Source: Streptomyces sp. NBC_01283 (lineage in GTDB: Bacteria > Actinomycetota > Actinomycetes > Streptomycetales > Streptomycetaceae). From it: a DNA stretch of 64,000 nt. Made by a program: the position numbers and the translations under genes. Of this stretch, positions 23,680 to 31,594 are shown piece by piece. The stretch's first letter is position 1, and each line of letters begins with the position of its first letter. The stretch lies in contig NZ_CP108430.1 of NCBI RefSeq assembly GCF_041435335.1, positions 5,307,001 through 5,371,000 on the forward strand, written 5' to 3'. The notes beneath the pieces were generated by a model. It did not search any database and was not told the origin of the DNA. It was given only the letters and a program-made list of their open reading frames with translations.

Positions 23680-25113
23680 ATGAGATCGCCTGCCACTCAA
23701 GAAGTACGGACCGCCCCCACGGGCACGACGTACGACCCCGCTCAGTACCGTCCCGGCAAGACCATCACCGACTGGGAGCCGGAGAACGAGCTCTTCTGGA
23801 AGTCCGTCGGCAAGAAGGTCGCCTCCCGCAATCTGTGGATCGCCGTCCCCGCCCTCCTGGTCGCGTTCGTCGTCTGGCAGGTGTGGTCGGTCACGGCGAC
23901 CAACCTGAAGGACGTCGGCTTCGGCTTCTCCACCTCGCAGCTGTTCTGGCTGACGGCCATCCCCGGCATCACCGGCGGCACGGCGCGCGTCCTCTACACG
24001 TTCCTCGGCCCGATGATCGGCCAGCGCCGCTTCACCGCGCTCTCCACGGTCGTCCTGGTCATCCCGCTTATCTGGCTCGGCATCGCGGTGCAGGACCCGA
24101 ACACCTCGTACGGCGTGATGGTCGCCATCGCGGCCCTCTGTGGTGTCGGCGGCGCCAACTTCGCCTCGTCCCTCGCCAACATCGGCTTCTTCTTCCCCAA
24201 GCGCGACAAGGGCAACGCCACCGGCATCAACGGCGGCCTCGGCAACCTCGGTGTCTCCGTCGTCCAGCTGGTCACCCCGATCGTCATCACCAGCTCGGTC
24301 CTCGCGGTGGGCTCGGCCCAGCACAAGGCGGACGGCACGCCGGTCTGGCTGCAGAACGCCGCGTTCCTGTGGGTGCCCGTCCTGGTGATCCTGGCCGCCG
24401 TCGCGTGGTTCGGTCAGAACGACCTGAAGGTCGCGTCGACCCCCTTCAGCCAGCAGAAGATCATCTTCAAGCGCAAGCACAACTGGCTGATGACCTGGCT
24501 CTACGTCGGCACGTTCGGTTCCTTCATCGGCTTCGCCGCGGCTCTGCCGATGCTCATCAAGACCACGTTCACGCCGATCGACGCGGCCTATTCCGCGGCC
24601 ACGTACGCCTGGATGGGCCCGGCCGTGGGTGCGCTCGCCCGCTGGGCCGGCGGCTGGATCGCCGACAAGATCGGCGGCGCCAGGGTCACCATCATCTCGT
24701 TCGTCGGCATGGCGGCCTCGATCATCGGAGTCATCAACTTCCTCCCCTCCGGCGGCGACAACGGCAACTTCTACGGCTTCTTCGCCTGCTTCCTGTGCGC
24801 GTTCTTCTTCTCGGGCATCGGCAACGGCTCCACGTTCCGCCAGATCCCGGTGATCTTCCGCTCCCAGCACCTGAAGGGCCTTGAGGAGGGAACCCCCGCC
24901 TACACGAAGGCGCTGAAGCAGTCCGAGATGGAGGCGGGTGCCGTCACCGGCTTCACCTCCGCCATCGCGGCCTACGGCTTCTTCTTCATCCCGGCGATGT
25001 TCGCCAACTTCGCGGTCACCAGCGCGATGTGGGGCTTCGTGGCCTTCTACGTCAGCTGTATCGCGGTCTGCTGGTGGTTCTACGCCCGCAAGGGCGCGGA
25101 ATCCCCGAGCTGA
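23680..25113 (+). CDS. narK: Nitrate/nitrite transporter, MFS type
   Basis: A 477-aa transporter with 12 predicted TM segments. The nitrate signature motifs of the NNP family are visible: GVGGANFASSLANIGFFFPK (motif 1) and FFFSGIGNGSTFRQIPVIF (motif 2). A characteristic TITDWEPENELFWKSVGKKV precedes TM1. It should import nitrate or exchange it for nitrite. The start is uncertain. ATG 23680 (MRSPATQEVR) gives normal length, while ATG 23590 adds 30 residues. A strong terminator ends the gene, so it is transcribed separately from pflB, although both belong to low-oxygen metabolism. Confidence 0.9.
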   Translation: MRSPATQEVRTAPTGTTYDPAQYRPGKTITDWEPENELFWKSVGKKVASRNLWIAVPALLVAFVVWQVWSVTATNLKDVGFGFSTSQLFWLTAIPGITGGTARVLYTFLGPMIGQRRFTALSTVVLVIPLIWLGIAVQDPNTSYGVMVAIAALCGVGGANFASSLANIGFFFPKRDKGNATGINGGLGNLGVSVVQLVTPIVITSSVLAVGSAQHKADGTPVWLQNAAFLWVPVLVILAAVAWFGQNDLKVASTPFSQQKIIFKRKHNWLMTWLYVGTFGSFIGFAAALPMLIKTTFTPIDAAYSAATYAWMGPAVGALARWAGGWIADKIGGARVTIISFVGMAASIIGVINFLPSGGDNGNFYGFFACFLCAFFFSGIGNGSTFRQIPVIFRSQHLKGLEEGTPAYTKALKQSEMEAGAVTGFTSAIAAYGFFFIPAMFANFAVTSAMWGFVAFYVSCIAVCWWFYARKGAESPS

Positions 25114-25135
25114 CGCCCTTCGCGGCGTCGGCACG

Positions 25136-25165
25136 GTGGGCCGGGTGTGGGAGCACCCGGCCCAC
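25136..25165 (+). terminator. Terminator of narK
   Basis: GTGGGCCGGGTG (25136-25147) pairs perfectly with CACCCGGCCCAC (25154-25165) around a six-base loop, 23 bp after the stop codon. Confidence 0.8.
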
Positions 25166-25234
25166 TGGCATGTCCCGGCCCCGCACCACGGCGCGCCGGG
25201 CCCGGCCCCGTACCACGGGATTCCCGGGAAATTC

Positions 25235-25252
25235 TTGTGAATGCGTTCACAA
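25235..25252. promoter_or_regulatory. Rex (NADH-sensing repressor) operator upstream of pflB
   Basis: TTGTGAA-TGCG-TTCACAA is a perfect palindrome that matches the general Rex consensus TTGTGAA-N4-TTCACAA. It differs from the S. coelicolor ROP site TGTGAACGCGTTCACA at one base. It lies 177 bp upstream of the pflB ATG. The same bases also fit the Crp consensus TGTGA-N6-TCACA, but the outer TT/AA pairs favour Rex. Confidence 0.7.
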
Positions 25253-25326
25253 GTGAACTTGGGTCCAAAGTCCCGAGAGGAACCGCAGGTCAGGGTGGGT
25301 GAGTGCGGTTCCGGGGGCGGCGGGAA

Positions 25327-25340
25327 GGGACCTCGGGCCC
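25327..25340. promoter_or_regulatory. GGGACC-TC-GGGCCC repeat upstream of pflB, OsdR/DosR-like
   Basis: An inverted repeat of the GGGNCC/GGNCCC kind about 90 bp before the pflB start, similar to the one upstream of narK. It could place both genes under a hypoxia response regulator. This is weak without a motif scan. Confidence 0.3.
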
Positions 25341-25428
25341 TGAAGTGGGGACCATTGCTGAGCCCCTGATCGATCAAACCGGAGTGGAATGGACACGTAG
25401 CGAAAAGGCGAAACGGAAGGTGTCTGCG

Positions 25429-27687
25429 ATGACTGCCACTCCCGCGGAAACGACAGTGCACGGCGAGGCATGGGACGGCTTCAAGGGCGGTCTGTGGCGG
25501 GACGCCATCGACGTCCGCGACTTCGTGCAGCAGAACTACACCCCGTACGAGGGTGACGACTCCTTCCTGGCCGGCCCGACCGAACGCACCACCCAGGTCT
25601 GGCAGAAGCTCCTGGCGATGTTCCCCGCGGAGATCGAACGCGGCATCTACGACGTGGACGTGAAGACCCCGTCCCGCATCGACGCCTTCAAGCCCGGCTT
25701 CATCGACGCCGACCGCGACCTGATCGTCGGCCTCCAGACCGACGCCCCGCTCAAGCGCGCCATCATGCCCAACGGCGGCTGGCGGATGGTCGAAGGCGCC
25801 CTCAACGCCTACGGCTACGCGGCGGACCCCGAGGTCAAGGACATCTACACGCACCTCCGCAAGACCCACAACGAAGGTGTCTTCGACGCCTACACGCCCG
25901 AGATCCGCGCCTGCCGCTCCTCCGGCATCATCACCGGCCTGCCCGACGCCTACGGCCGCGGCCGCATCATCGGCGACTACCGCCGCGTCGCGCTCTACGG
26001 AGTCGACCGCCTCATCGCCGCCAAGGAGGCCGACCGGGACCGGCTGGGCGAGGAGTGGGCCACCGAGGACGTCATCCGGGCCCGCGAGGAGACCTCCGAG
26101 CAGATCAAGGCCCTGGGCGAGCTGAAGGCCATGGCGATGTCGTACGGCTACGACATCTCGGCCCCCGCCACCACCGGCCGCGAGGCCGTCCAGTGGCTGT
26201 ACTTCGCCTACCTGGCCGCCGTGAAGGAGCAGAACGGCGCGGCCATGTCGATCGGCCGCATCGACAACTTCCTCGACATCTACCTCCAGCGCGACATCGA
26301 GGCCGGCCGCATCACCGAGGCCGAGGCCCAGGAGTTCATCGACGACTTCGTCATCAAGCTCCGCATCGTCCGCTTCCTGCGCACCCCCGAGTACAACGAG
26401 GGCTTCTCCGGCGACCCGACCTGGGTCACCTGGTCCATGGCGGGCATCGGCGAGGACAGCCGCCCGCTGGTCTCCCGCACCACGTTCCGTGCCCTGCAGA
26501 CCCTCTACAACCTGGGCCCGGCCCCCGAGCCGAACCTCACGGTCTTCTGGGCGCGGGAACTGCCCCAGGGCTTCAAGGACTTCGCCGCGAAGGTCGCCAT
26601 CGACACCTCGGCCATCCAGTTCGAGTCCGACGACCTGATGCGCCCCAAGTACGGCGATGACACCGCGATCGCCTGCTGTGTGTCGGCGATGGCCGTCGGC
26701 AAGCAGATGCAGTTCTTCGGCGCCCGCGTCAACGTCGCCAAGGCCCTGCTCTACGCGATCAACGGCGGCCGCGACGAGAAGACCGGCAAGCGCGTCGTCG
26801 AGGGCTTCGAGCCCATCGAGGGCGACTACCTGGACTACGACACCGTCGCCGAGCGCTACGACGCGATGCTCGGCTGGCTCGGCAAGACCTATGTCCACGC
26901 GCTGAACGTCATCCACTACATGCATGACAAGTACGCCTACGAGCGCATCGAGATGGCGCTGCACGACCAGGAGATCCTGCGCACGATGGCGTGCGGCATC
27001 GCGGGCCTGTCCGTCGCCGCCGACTCGCTCTCCGCCATCAAGCACGCCAAGGTCAAGGTCATCCGCGACGAGACGGGCCTGGCCGTCGACTACGAGATCG
27101 AGGGCGACTACCCGGCCTACGGCAACAACGACGAGCGGGCCGACCACATCGCCCGGCGCATCGTCTCGGACTTCATGGGCAAGATCCGGCAGCACCCGAC
27201 CTACCGGAACGCGGTGCACACCCAGTCCGTCCTGACGATCACCTCGAACGTCGTCTACGGCAAGAAGACCGGCAACACCCCCGACGGCCGCCGCGCGGGC
27301 GAGCCGTTCGCCCCCGGCGCCAACCCGATGAACGGCCGTGACCAGCACGGCTACATCGCCTCCGCGCTGTCGGTCGCCAAGCTCGACTACGACGACGCCG
27401 AGGACGGTATCTCGCTCACCAACACCATCACGCCCGACGCCCTGGGCCGCACCCCCGGGGAGCGGATCCAGAACCTCTCCGGAGTCCTCGACGGCTACAT
27501 GGCGAGCGATGGCTTCCACATGAACGTCAACGTGCTCGACAAGGCGACCCTCCAGGACGCCATGGAGCACCCGGAGAACTACCCGCAGCTGACCATCCGG
27601 GTCTCCGGCTACGCGGTCAACTTCGTCCGCCTGACCCGCGACCAGCAGCTCGACGTCATCAACCGCACCTTCCACGGCTCCCTCTGA
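25429..27687 (+). CDS. pflB: Pyruvate formate-lyase (glycyl radical enzyme)
   Basis: A 752-aa enzyme that converts pyruvate and CoA to acetyl-CoA and formate without oxygen. Both active-site cysteines are present side by side (AIACCVSAM, Cys416-Cys417). The glycyl-radical loop reads [19 protein letters not shown] with Gly727. Length and N-terminus ([20 protein letters not shown]) match true PflB rather than diol dehydratase relatives. The ATG at 25429 follows GGAAGG. The activase gene lies 111 bp downstream. The radical form is destroyed by oxygen, so expression must be tied to anoxia, in line with the Rex operator upstream. PFL is uncommon in aerobic streptomycetes. Confidence 0.95.
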   Translation: MTATPAETTVHGEAWDGFKGGLWRDAIDVRDFVQQNYTPYEGDDSFLAGPTERTTQVWQKLLAMFPAEIERGIYDVDVKTPSRIDAFKPGFIDADRDLIVGLQTDAPLKRAIMPNGGWRMVEGALNAYGYAADPEVKDIYTHLRKTHNEGVFDAYTPEIRACRSSGIITGLPDAYGRGRIIGDYRRVALYGVDRLIAAKEADRDRLGEEWATEDVIRAREETSEQIKALGELKAMAMSYGYDISAPATTGREAVQWLYFAYLAAVKEQNGAAMSIGRIDNFLDIYLQRDIEAGRITEAEAQEFIDDFVIKLRIVRFLRTPEYNEGFSGDPTWVTWSMAGIGEDSRPLVSRTTFRALQTLYNLGPAPEPNLTVFWARELPQGFKDFAAKVAIDTSAIQFESDDLMRPKYGDDTAIACCVSAMAVGKQMQFFGARVNVAKALLYAINGGRDEKTGKRVVEGFEPIEGDYLDYDTVAERYDAMLGWLGKTYVHALNVIHYMHDKYAYERIEMALHDQEILRTMACGIAGLSVAADSLSAIKHAKVKVIRDETGLAVDYEIEGDYPAYGNNDERADHIARRIVSDFMGKIRQHPTYRNAVHTQSVLTITSNVVYGKKTGNTPDGRRAGEPFAPGANPMNGRDQHGYIASALSVAKLDYDDAEDGISLTNTITPDALGRTPGERIQNLSGVLDGYMASDGFHMNVNVLDKATLQDAMEHPENYPQLTIRVSGYAVNFVRLTRDQQLDVINRTFHGSL

Positions 27688-27724
27688 GCCACCGGCTCCC
27701 CACGAGCCACCCCTGATCCGCGGC

Positions 27725-27755
27725 CCCGGAGCCGGACCCTCACTCCGGCTCCGGG
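27725..27755 (+). terminator. Hairpin between pflB and pflA
   Basis: CCCGGAGCCGG (27725-27735) pairs with CCGGCTCCGGG (27745-27755). It may be an attenuating or mRNA-stabilising stem that lowers expression of the activase relative to the lyase. Confidence 0.5.
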
Positions 27756-27798
27756 CGCCGCGAACACCACGCCCTGCCAGTAGTTCGGGAGTTCTGCC

Positions 27799-28581
27799 AT
27801 GGCTGTCCTGCTCGACACGGCGACCCCGGCGGCCGCGGTCACCCGGCGCCCCGTCACCGGATCCCTGCACTCCTGGGACCTGTCCACCGGCGTCGACGGC
27901 CCCGGCACCCGCTTCGTCACGTTCCTCTCGGGCTGCCCGCTGACCTGCCTGTACTGCCACAACCCCGACACCTGGCGGATGCGTGACGGGAAGCGGACCA
28001 CCGTCGACGACATGATCACGGAGGCCGCCAAGTACACCAGGTTCATCTCGGCGGCGGGCGGCGGTGCCACCGTCAGCGGCGGCGAACCCCTCCTGCAGCC
28101 CGTCTTCACCGGCGAACTGCTGCACCGCCTCAAGCACGAGCTCGGCCTGCACACCGCCCTGGACACCTCGGGCTTCCTCGGCGTGCGCGCCACCGACGCC
28201 CTGCTCCGGGACGTCGACCTCGTGCTCCTCGACATCAAGTCCTGGGACCGCGAGACGTACAAGAAGGTCACCGGGCGCCCGCTGCGGCCCACTCTCGGCT
28301 TCGCCGAGCGCCTCGCCGGCCTCGGCAAGGACGTCTGGGTGCGCTTCGTCCTCGTCCCCGGTCTCACCGACGACCCGGAGAACATCGAGGGCGTCGCCCG
28401 CTTCGCCGCCTCGCTCGGCAACGTCTCGCGCGTCGACGTGCTGCCCTTCCACAAACTGGGCGAGGCGAAGTGGGACGCCCTCGGCAAGGACTTCACCCTG
28501 CGCGACACCCCCTCGCCCACCCCCGCCGAGGTGGCCGCCGCCAGGGAGATCTTCGCCGCCCAGGGGCTCACGGCCGTCTGA
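27799..28581 (+). CDS. pflA: Pyruvate formate-lyase activating enzyme (radical SAM)
   Basis: A 260-aa radical SAM protein that installs the glycyl radical on PflB. The iron-sulfur cluster cysteines are in SGCPLTCLYCHNPDTW (Cys46, Cys50, Cys53; CX3CX2C). The GGE-type SAM-binding motif is ATVSGGEPLLQP. Further conserved parts are LDTSGFLG and LLDIKSWDRETYKKVTG. It acts in the cytoplasm together with PflB, encoded just upstream on the same strand. The ATG at 27799 lies downstream of the intergenic hairpin. Confidence 0.94.
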   Translation: MAVLLDTATPAAAVTRRPVTGSLHSWDLSTGVDGPGTRFVTFLSGCPLTCLYCHNPDTWRMRDGKRTTVDDMITEAAKYTRFISAAGGGATVSGGEPLLQPVFTGELLHRLKHELGLHTALDTSGFLGVRATDALLRDVDLVLLDIKSWDRETYKKVTGRPLRPTLGFAERLAGLGKDVWVRFVLVPGLTDDPENIEGVARFAASLGNVSRVDVLPFHKLGEAKWDALGKDFTLRDTPSPTPAEVAAAREIFAAQGLTAV

Positions 28582-28618
28582 CGGCCGCCGCCACGCTCCA
28601 CGGACGTACCCTGGACAT

Positions 28619-28846
28619 ATGAGCACCGCCCCTGCCCCCGAACCGCGTGATCCGGAGGAATCGGAGACCCCGGAGCACTCCGAGGCGCCGAAGAAGCCGA
28701 AGAGCGCCCTGGTCTTCGACGATCCCCTGTCGCAGCAGTCTTCGGACGACACGGACCGCGGGTGGGGCGAGCGGCCTCCGGTCGGCGGCGACAGCGCCGC
28801 CGACCTGGCGCGTTTCCTCGACGAGAAGCCGCCCCACCACGTCTGA
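28619..28846 (+). CDS. Small acidic disordered protein
   Basis: A 75-aa protein starting MSTAPAPEPRDPEESETPEH. The N-terminal half is proline/glutamate-rich and probably disordered. The C-terminal half contains KSALVFDDPLSQQSSDDTDR and DLARFLDEKPPHHV, a conserved tail. It is 37 bp after pflA and convergent with mscL. No fold or function is recognised. Confidence 0.65.
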   Translation: MSTAPAPEPRDPEESETPEHSEAPKKPKSALVFDDPLSQQSSDDTDRGWGERPPVGGDSAADLARFLDEKPPHHV

Positions 28847-28853
28847 ACCCGCG

Positions 28854-29333
28854 CTAGCGCTCGTCGTGCCCCGAGCCGCGCTGCGCCACCAGGGCGTCGC
28901 GGATCTCCTTGAGGACCTCCAGCTCCGAGATCTCGATGATCTCCTGTGTGCCCTCCTTCGCGGCCTTCCGCGCGGCCTGCCTCGCCAGATACTTGGCCAT
29001 GGGCAGCACCATCAGGAAGTAGACGACGGCCGCGGTGATCACAAAGCTGAGGGTCGCGCTGAGGACCGATCCCCACATGATCGGGATGCCGCTCTCGACC
29101 GTGCCGTCCGCCTTCATGACGCACGGGTCCTTCAGGCACGAGCTGTAGTGGTCGAGGTCCTTCGTGCCGAAGGCGCCGACCAGCGGGTTGATGACACCCT
29201 TCACCACGGAGTTCACGATGTTCGTGAACGCGGCTCCGATGACCACCGCGACCGCCAGGTCGACGACATTGCCGCGCATCAGGAAGGCCTTGAAGCCTTC
29301 CCAGAGACTCGGGTCGTTCTTCTCGCTCACCAC
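28854..29333 (-). CDS. mscL: Large-conductance mechanosensitive channel
   Basis: A 159-aa channel subunit with two TM helices. The N-terminal amphipathic helix and TM1 read SLWEGFKAFLMRGNVVDLAV then AVVIGAAFTNIVNSVVKGVI. TM2 is TLSFVITAAVVYFLMVLPMA, followed by the charged C-terminal helical bundle. The insert in the periplasmic loop (SSCLKDPCVMKADGTVESGI, with two cysteines) is longer than in E. coli but usual for actinobacteria. It opens as a pentamer on hypo-osmotic shock. Confidence 0.95.
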   Translation of the reverse strand: MVSEKNDPSLWEGFKAFLMRGNVVDLAVAVVIGAAFTNIVNSVVKGVINPLVGAFGTKDLDHYSSCLKDPCVMKADGTVESGIPIMWGSVLSATLSFVITAAVVYFLMVLPMAKYLARQAARKAAKEGTQEIIEISELEVLKEIRDALVAQRGSGHDER

Positions 29334-29516
29334 GAGGCCTTTCGTTGCAAATGCAGTTCGTGAAACAGACAGCTTCGCAAACTACGGTAGGGCCTGGTAG
29401 GACTGTCCAATTGGGCAACCCGAACGAGCGACTTGACAGAAATTCGATGCAGTCGCACACACCGTGAGTCGGCACGCGAGTCAGTACGCGACGGAGTACG
29501 TGGGTCAGCACGTGAG

Positions 29517-30071
29517 TCAGCACAGCGTCACCGCCAGGCGCATGCCCGCTCCGGCTCCGGCCAGCCGTGCCGCCGTCGCCCGTGGCACGGAGAGCACGAC
29601 CAACGCCCCGGGCTCAGCCGCGCTTTCGGCCGCGCCCTCCTGAGGCCCGGGCACCTCGGTCACCCGCGCCCCGGCGGCCACCACCCGCGACGCGGAGCCG
29701 TCGGAGGCGACGACATCGACCCGGTCGCCCCGGTGCAGCAGCCGCACCGTCTCCGCGTCCGCGATCCGCACCGGCGCCGTCACCAGGGCCGCGGCCCGAG
29801 GGCGCTCCGTCCCGGTCCGTGAAGGCGCGGCGGCGGCTGCCGGATGCCCCTGCGGCGGCGCCTGTTCGGCACTCCGCGGCCCGGCGGCCACGAGCGCCGC
29901 CGCGGTCACCGCAAGCCCCGCGGCCATGGCCCGCCGTCTGTGCCGCAGCAGTCTTCGCAGGCCGCGGTGCCCGCCGCTGACCCGCACGGGGGAGAAGTGC
30001 GGCACGGGGCACGGTGGGGGAGGAGGAGGGGAGGAGATGTCTGAGGGAACGTGCGCCACGGCGGCCACCAC
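29517..30071 (-). CDS. SAF-domain protein, CpaB/RcpC-like
   Basis: A 184-aa protein with a proline-rich N-terminus, a basic stretch (GLRRLLRHRRRAMAAGLAVT) leading into one TM segment, and an exported SAF domain. The SAF part reads VTAPVRIADAETVRLLHRGD, RVDVVASDG and GALVVLSVPRATAARLAG. It resembles the small streptomycete relatives of Flp-pilus assembly protein CpaB. No pilus genes are visible nearby, so the partner is unknown. The start is uncertain because GTG codons are available near 30071. Confidence 0.65.
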   Translation of the reverse strand: MVAAVAHVPSDISSPPPPPPCPVPHFSPVRVSGGHRGLRRLLRHRRRAMAAGLAVTAAALVAAGPRSAEQAPPQGHPAAAAAPSRTGTERPRAAALVTAPVRIADAETVRLLHRGDRVDVVASDGSASRVVAAGARVTEVPGPQEGAAESAAEPGALVVLSVPRATAARLAGAGAGMRLAVTLC

Positions 30072-30227
30072 CTGCGGGGTCGAGAGAGCTGCGGATCTTG
30101 CCTTCCGCTCTCACGATGCGGGCTCCCGCCGAATCCCGCTGAGCCCCGTGGACTACTCGCCGGTTGTGGACAACTCCCTCACCCGAAGGGGAAGTTCCTC
30201 CCCCCCTCGGCCCCTGGCCCCCTCACC

Positions 30228-31079
30228 TCACGGCAGCCGAATCCCCGGCTCAAGCCCGCCCAGCGCCCCCGCACACGAACAGTCCCGCTCACCCTCCGCC
30301 GGCAGCCCCGCCACCGCGTCGAACAGCACCGTCCGCAGCCGGTCCACATTGGCCGCGAAGACCTGGAGCACCTCTTCGTGCGAGACGCCCTCGCCGCTCT
30401 CCGCACCCGCGTCCAGGTCCGTGACCAGCGTCAACGACGTGTAGCAGAGCTCCAGTTCACGGGCGAGCACGGCCTCGGGATGCCCGGTCATGCCCACCAC
30501 CGACCAGCCCTGCGCCGCGTGCCAGACCGATTCGGCCCGGGTCGAGAACCGCGGCCCCTCGATGACCACGAGCGTCCCGCCGTCCACCGGCTCCCACTCC
30601 CGGCCGCGGGCCGCCTTCAGCGCGGCGCTGCGCCCGGCAGGGCAGTACGGGTCGGCAAGCGACACGTGCACGACGTTCGGAATGCTCCCGTCCGGCAGCG
30701 GGAGCCCGTCGAAATACGTCTGCGCACGCGTCTTCGTGCGGTCCACGAGCTGATCGGGCACCAGCAGCGTCCCCGGCCCGAACTCGGGCCGGAGCCCGCC
30801 CACCGCACACGGGCCGAGCACCTGCCGTACGCCTACGGAGCGCAACGCCCACAGGTTGGCGCGGTAGTTGATGCGATGCGGCGGCAGATGGTGTCCGCGG
30901 CCGTGCCGGGGCAGGAACGCGACCCGCCGCCCGGCGATGTCACCGATGAAGAGGGAGTCGCTGGGCGCTCCGTACGGGGTGTCGACCTGGAGTTCGGTCA
31001 CGTTGTCGAGGAAGGAGTAGAAGCCGGAGCCGCCGATGACACCGATCTCGGCCCGCGTCGCGTTCGCCGTATTCACCAT
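30228..31079 (-). CDS. mtnP: S-methyl-5'-thioadenosine phosphorylase
   Basis: A 283-aa purine nucleoside phosphorylase family enzyme of the methionine salvage pathway. It splits methylthioadenosine into adenine and methylthioribose-1-phosphate. Motifs: EIGVIGGSGFYSFL at the N-terminus (phosphate site), FLPRHGRGHHLPPHRINYRA, and the substrate-binding region VIEGPRFSTRAESVW followed by WSVVGMTGHPEAVLARELEL. The start at 31079 is chosen; an ATG three codons upstream is equally possible. It lies downstream of the fmdB-like gene on the same strand, separated by a terminator-like hairpin. Confidence 0.9.
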   Translation of the reverse strand: MVNTANATRAEIGVIGGSGFYSFLDNVTELQVDTPYGAPSDSLFIGDIAGRRVAFLPRHGRGHHLPPHRINYRANLWALRSVGVRQVLGPCAVGGLRPEFGPGTLLVPDQLVDRTKTRAQTYFDGLPLPDGSIPNVVHVSLADPYCPAGRSAALKAARGREWEPVDGGTLVVIEGPRFSTRAESVWHAAQGWSVVGMTGHPEAVLARELELCYTSLTLVTDLDAGAESGEGVSHEEVLQVFAANVDRLRTVLFDAVAGLPAEGERDCSCAGALGGLEPGIRLP

Positions 31080-31114
31080 GCCCAGCACAGTAGCCGGGCC
31101 CGGGAACGCCGAGA

Positions 31115-31140
31115 TCCCCGCCGTCGAAGGACGGCGGGGA
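31115..31140 (-). terminator. Hairpin between the fmdB-like gene and mtnP
   Basis: TCCCCGCCGTC (31115-31125) pairs perfectly with GACGGCGGGGA (31130-31140) around GAAG. It could separate heat-inducible transcription of the zinc-ribbon gene from mtnP. Confidence 0.7.
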
Positions 31141-31173
31141 CCTGGAAGAAAGACGTGCGCGGGGCGGTTCGCC

Positions 31174-31527
31174 CTAGGCGGCCGACGAGCTCGAGGAGCT
31201 GGACGACGACCCCGAGGAGGAGCCGGACGACTTCGAGTCCGAGGACGACGAGGACGACGACGAAGCGCTCGCGGAAGACTTGGAGTCCGAGGACTTGGAG
31301 TCCGACGACTTCGACGCGTTCGCCGTGGACGGCGTGCTGCTCGACGACGAGCCGCGGCTGTCGTTGCGGTAGAAGCCGGAGCCCTTGAAGACGATGCCGA
31401 CGGCCGAGAACACCTTCTTGAGGCGTCCGTCGCAGCTGGGGCATACGGTCAAAGCGTCATCGGTGAACTTCTGCACCGCCTCGAGGCCCTCGCCGCATTC
31501 GGTGCACTGGTACTGGTACGTCGGCAC
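31174..31527 (-). CDS. FmdB-family zinc-ribbon protein with serine-rich tail
   Basis: A 117-aa protein starting with GTG at 31527 after a strong AGGAGGAAG. Residues 1-45 are the FmdB/CxxC regulatory zinc ribbon (MPTYQYQCTECGEGLEAVQK, then CPSCDGRLKKVFS), with two CxxC pairs for one zinc. From about residue 57 the tail is almost only Ser, Asp, Lys and Ala, and is low-complexity. The family is linked to stress or metal-dependent regulation without a defined activity. A CIRCE element overlaps the upstream region, so heat-shock control by HrcA is likely. Confidence 0.88.
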   Translation of the reverse strand: MPTYQYQCTECGEGLEAVQKFTDDALTVCPSCDGRLKKVFSAVGIVFKGSGFYRNDSRGSSSSSTPSTANASKSSDSKSSDSKSSASASSSSSSSSDSKSSGSSSGSSSSSSSSSAA

Positions 31528-31537
31528 TTGCTTCCTC

Positions 31538-31564
31538 CTGGCACTCTCACTCGATGAGTGCTAA
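31538..31564. promoter_or_regulatory. CIRCE element (HrcA operator) upstream of the fmdB-like gene
   Basis: Read on the plus strand, CTGGCACTC-N9-GAGTGCTAA matches the CIRCE consensus TTAGCACTC-N9-GAGTGCTAA with exact 9-base spacing. The right arm is perfect and the left arm has two mismatches. It ends 11 bp before the GTG start, next to the ribosome site. CIRCE normally controls groES, groEL and hrcA. Confidence 0.75.
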
Positions 31565-31594
31565 CGACGGTCCATAGTGACGTATTCCGCGAGA

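Noticed and set aside
25237..25250. Crp consensus TGTGA-N6-TCACA upstream of pflB
   Set aside because: The same bases fit the longer Rex palindrome better and Rex suits the function. Crp binding is possible but second choice.
22228..29523. A 2,431-codon open frame on the minus strand, starting beyond mscL
   Set aside because: Only its last 404 codons (LtrA-like) are real. The rest is antisense to narK, pflB and pflA and arises from the high GC content; the translation there is Gly/Arg/Asp-rich nonsense.
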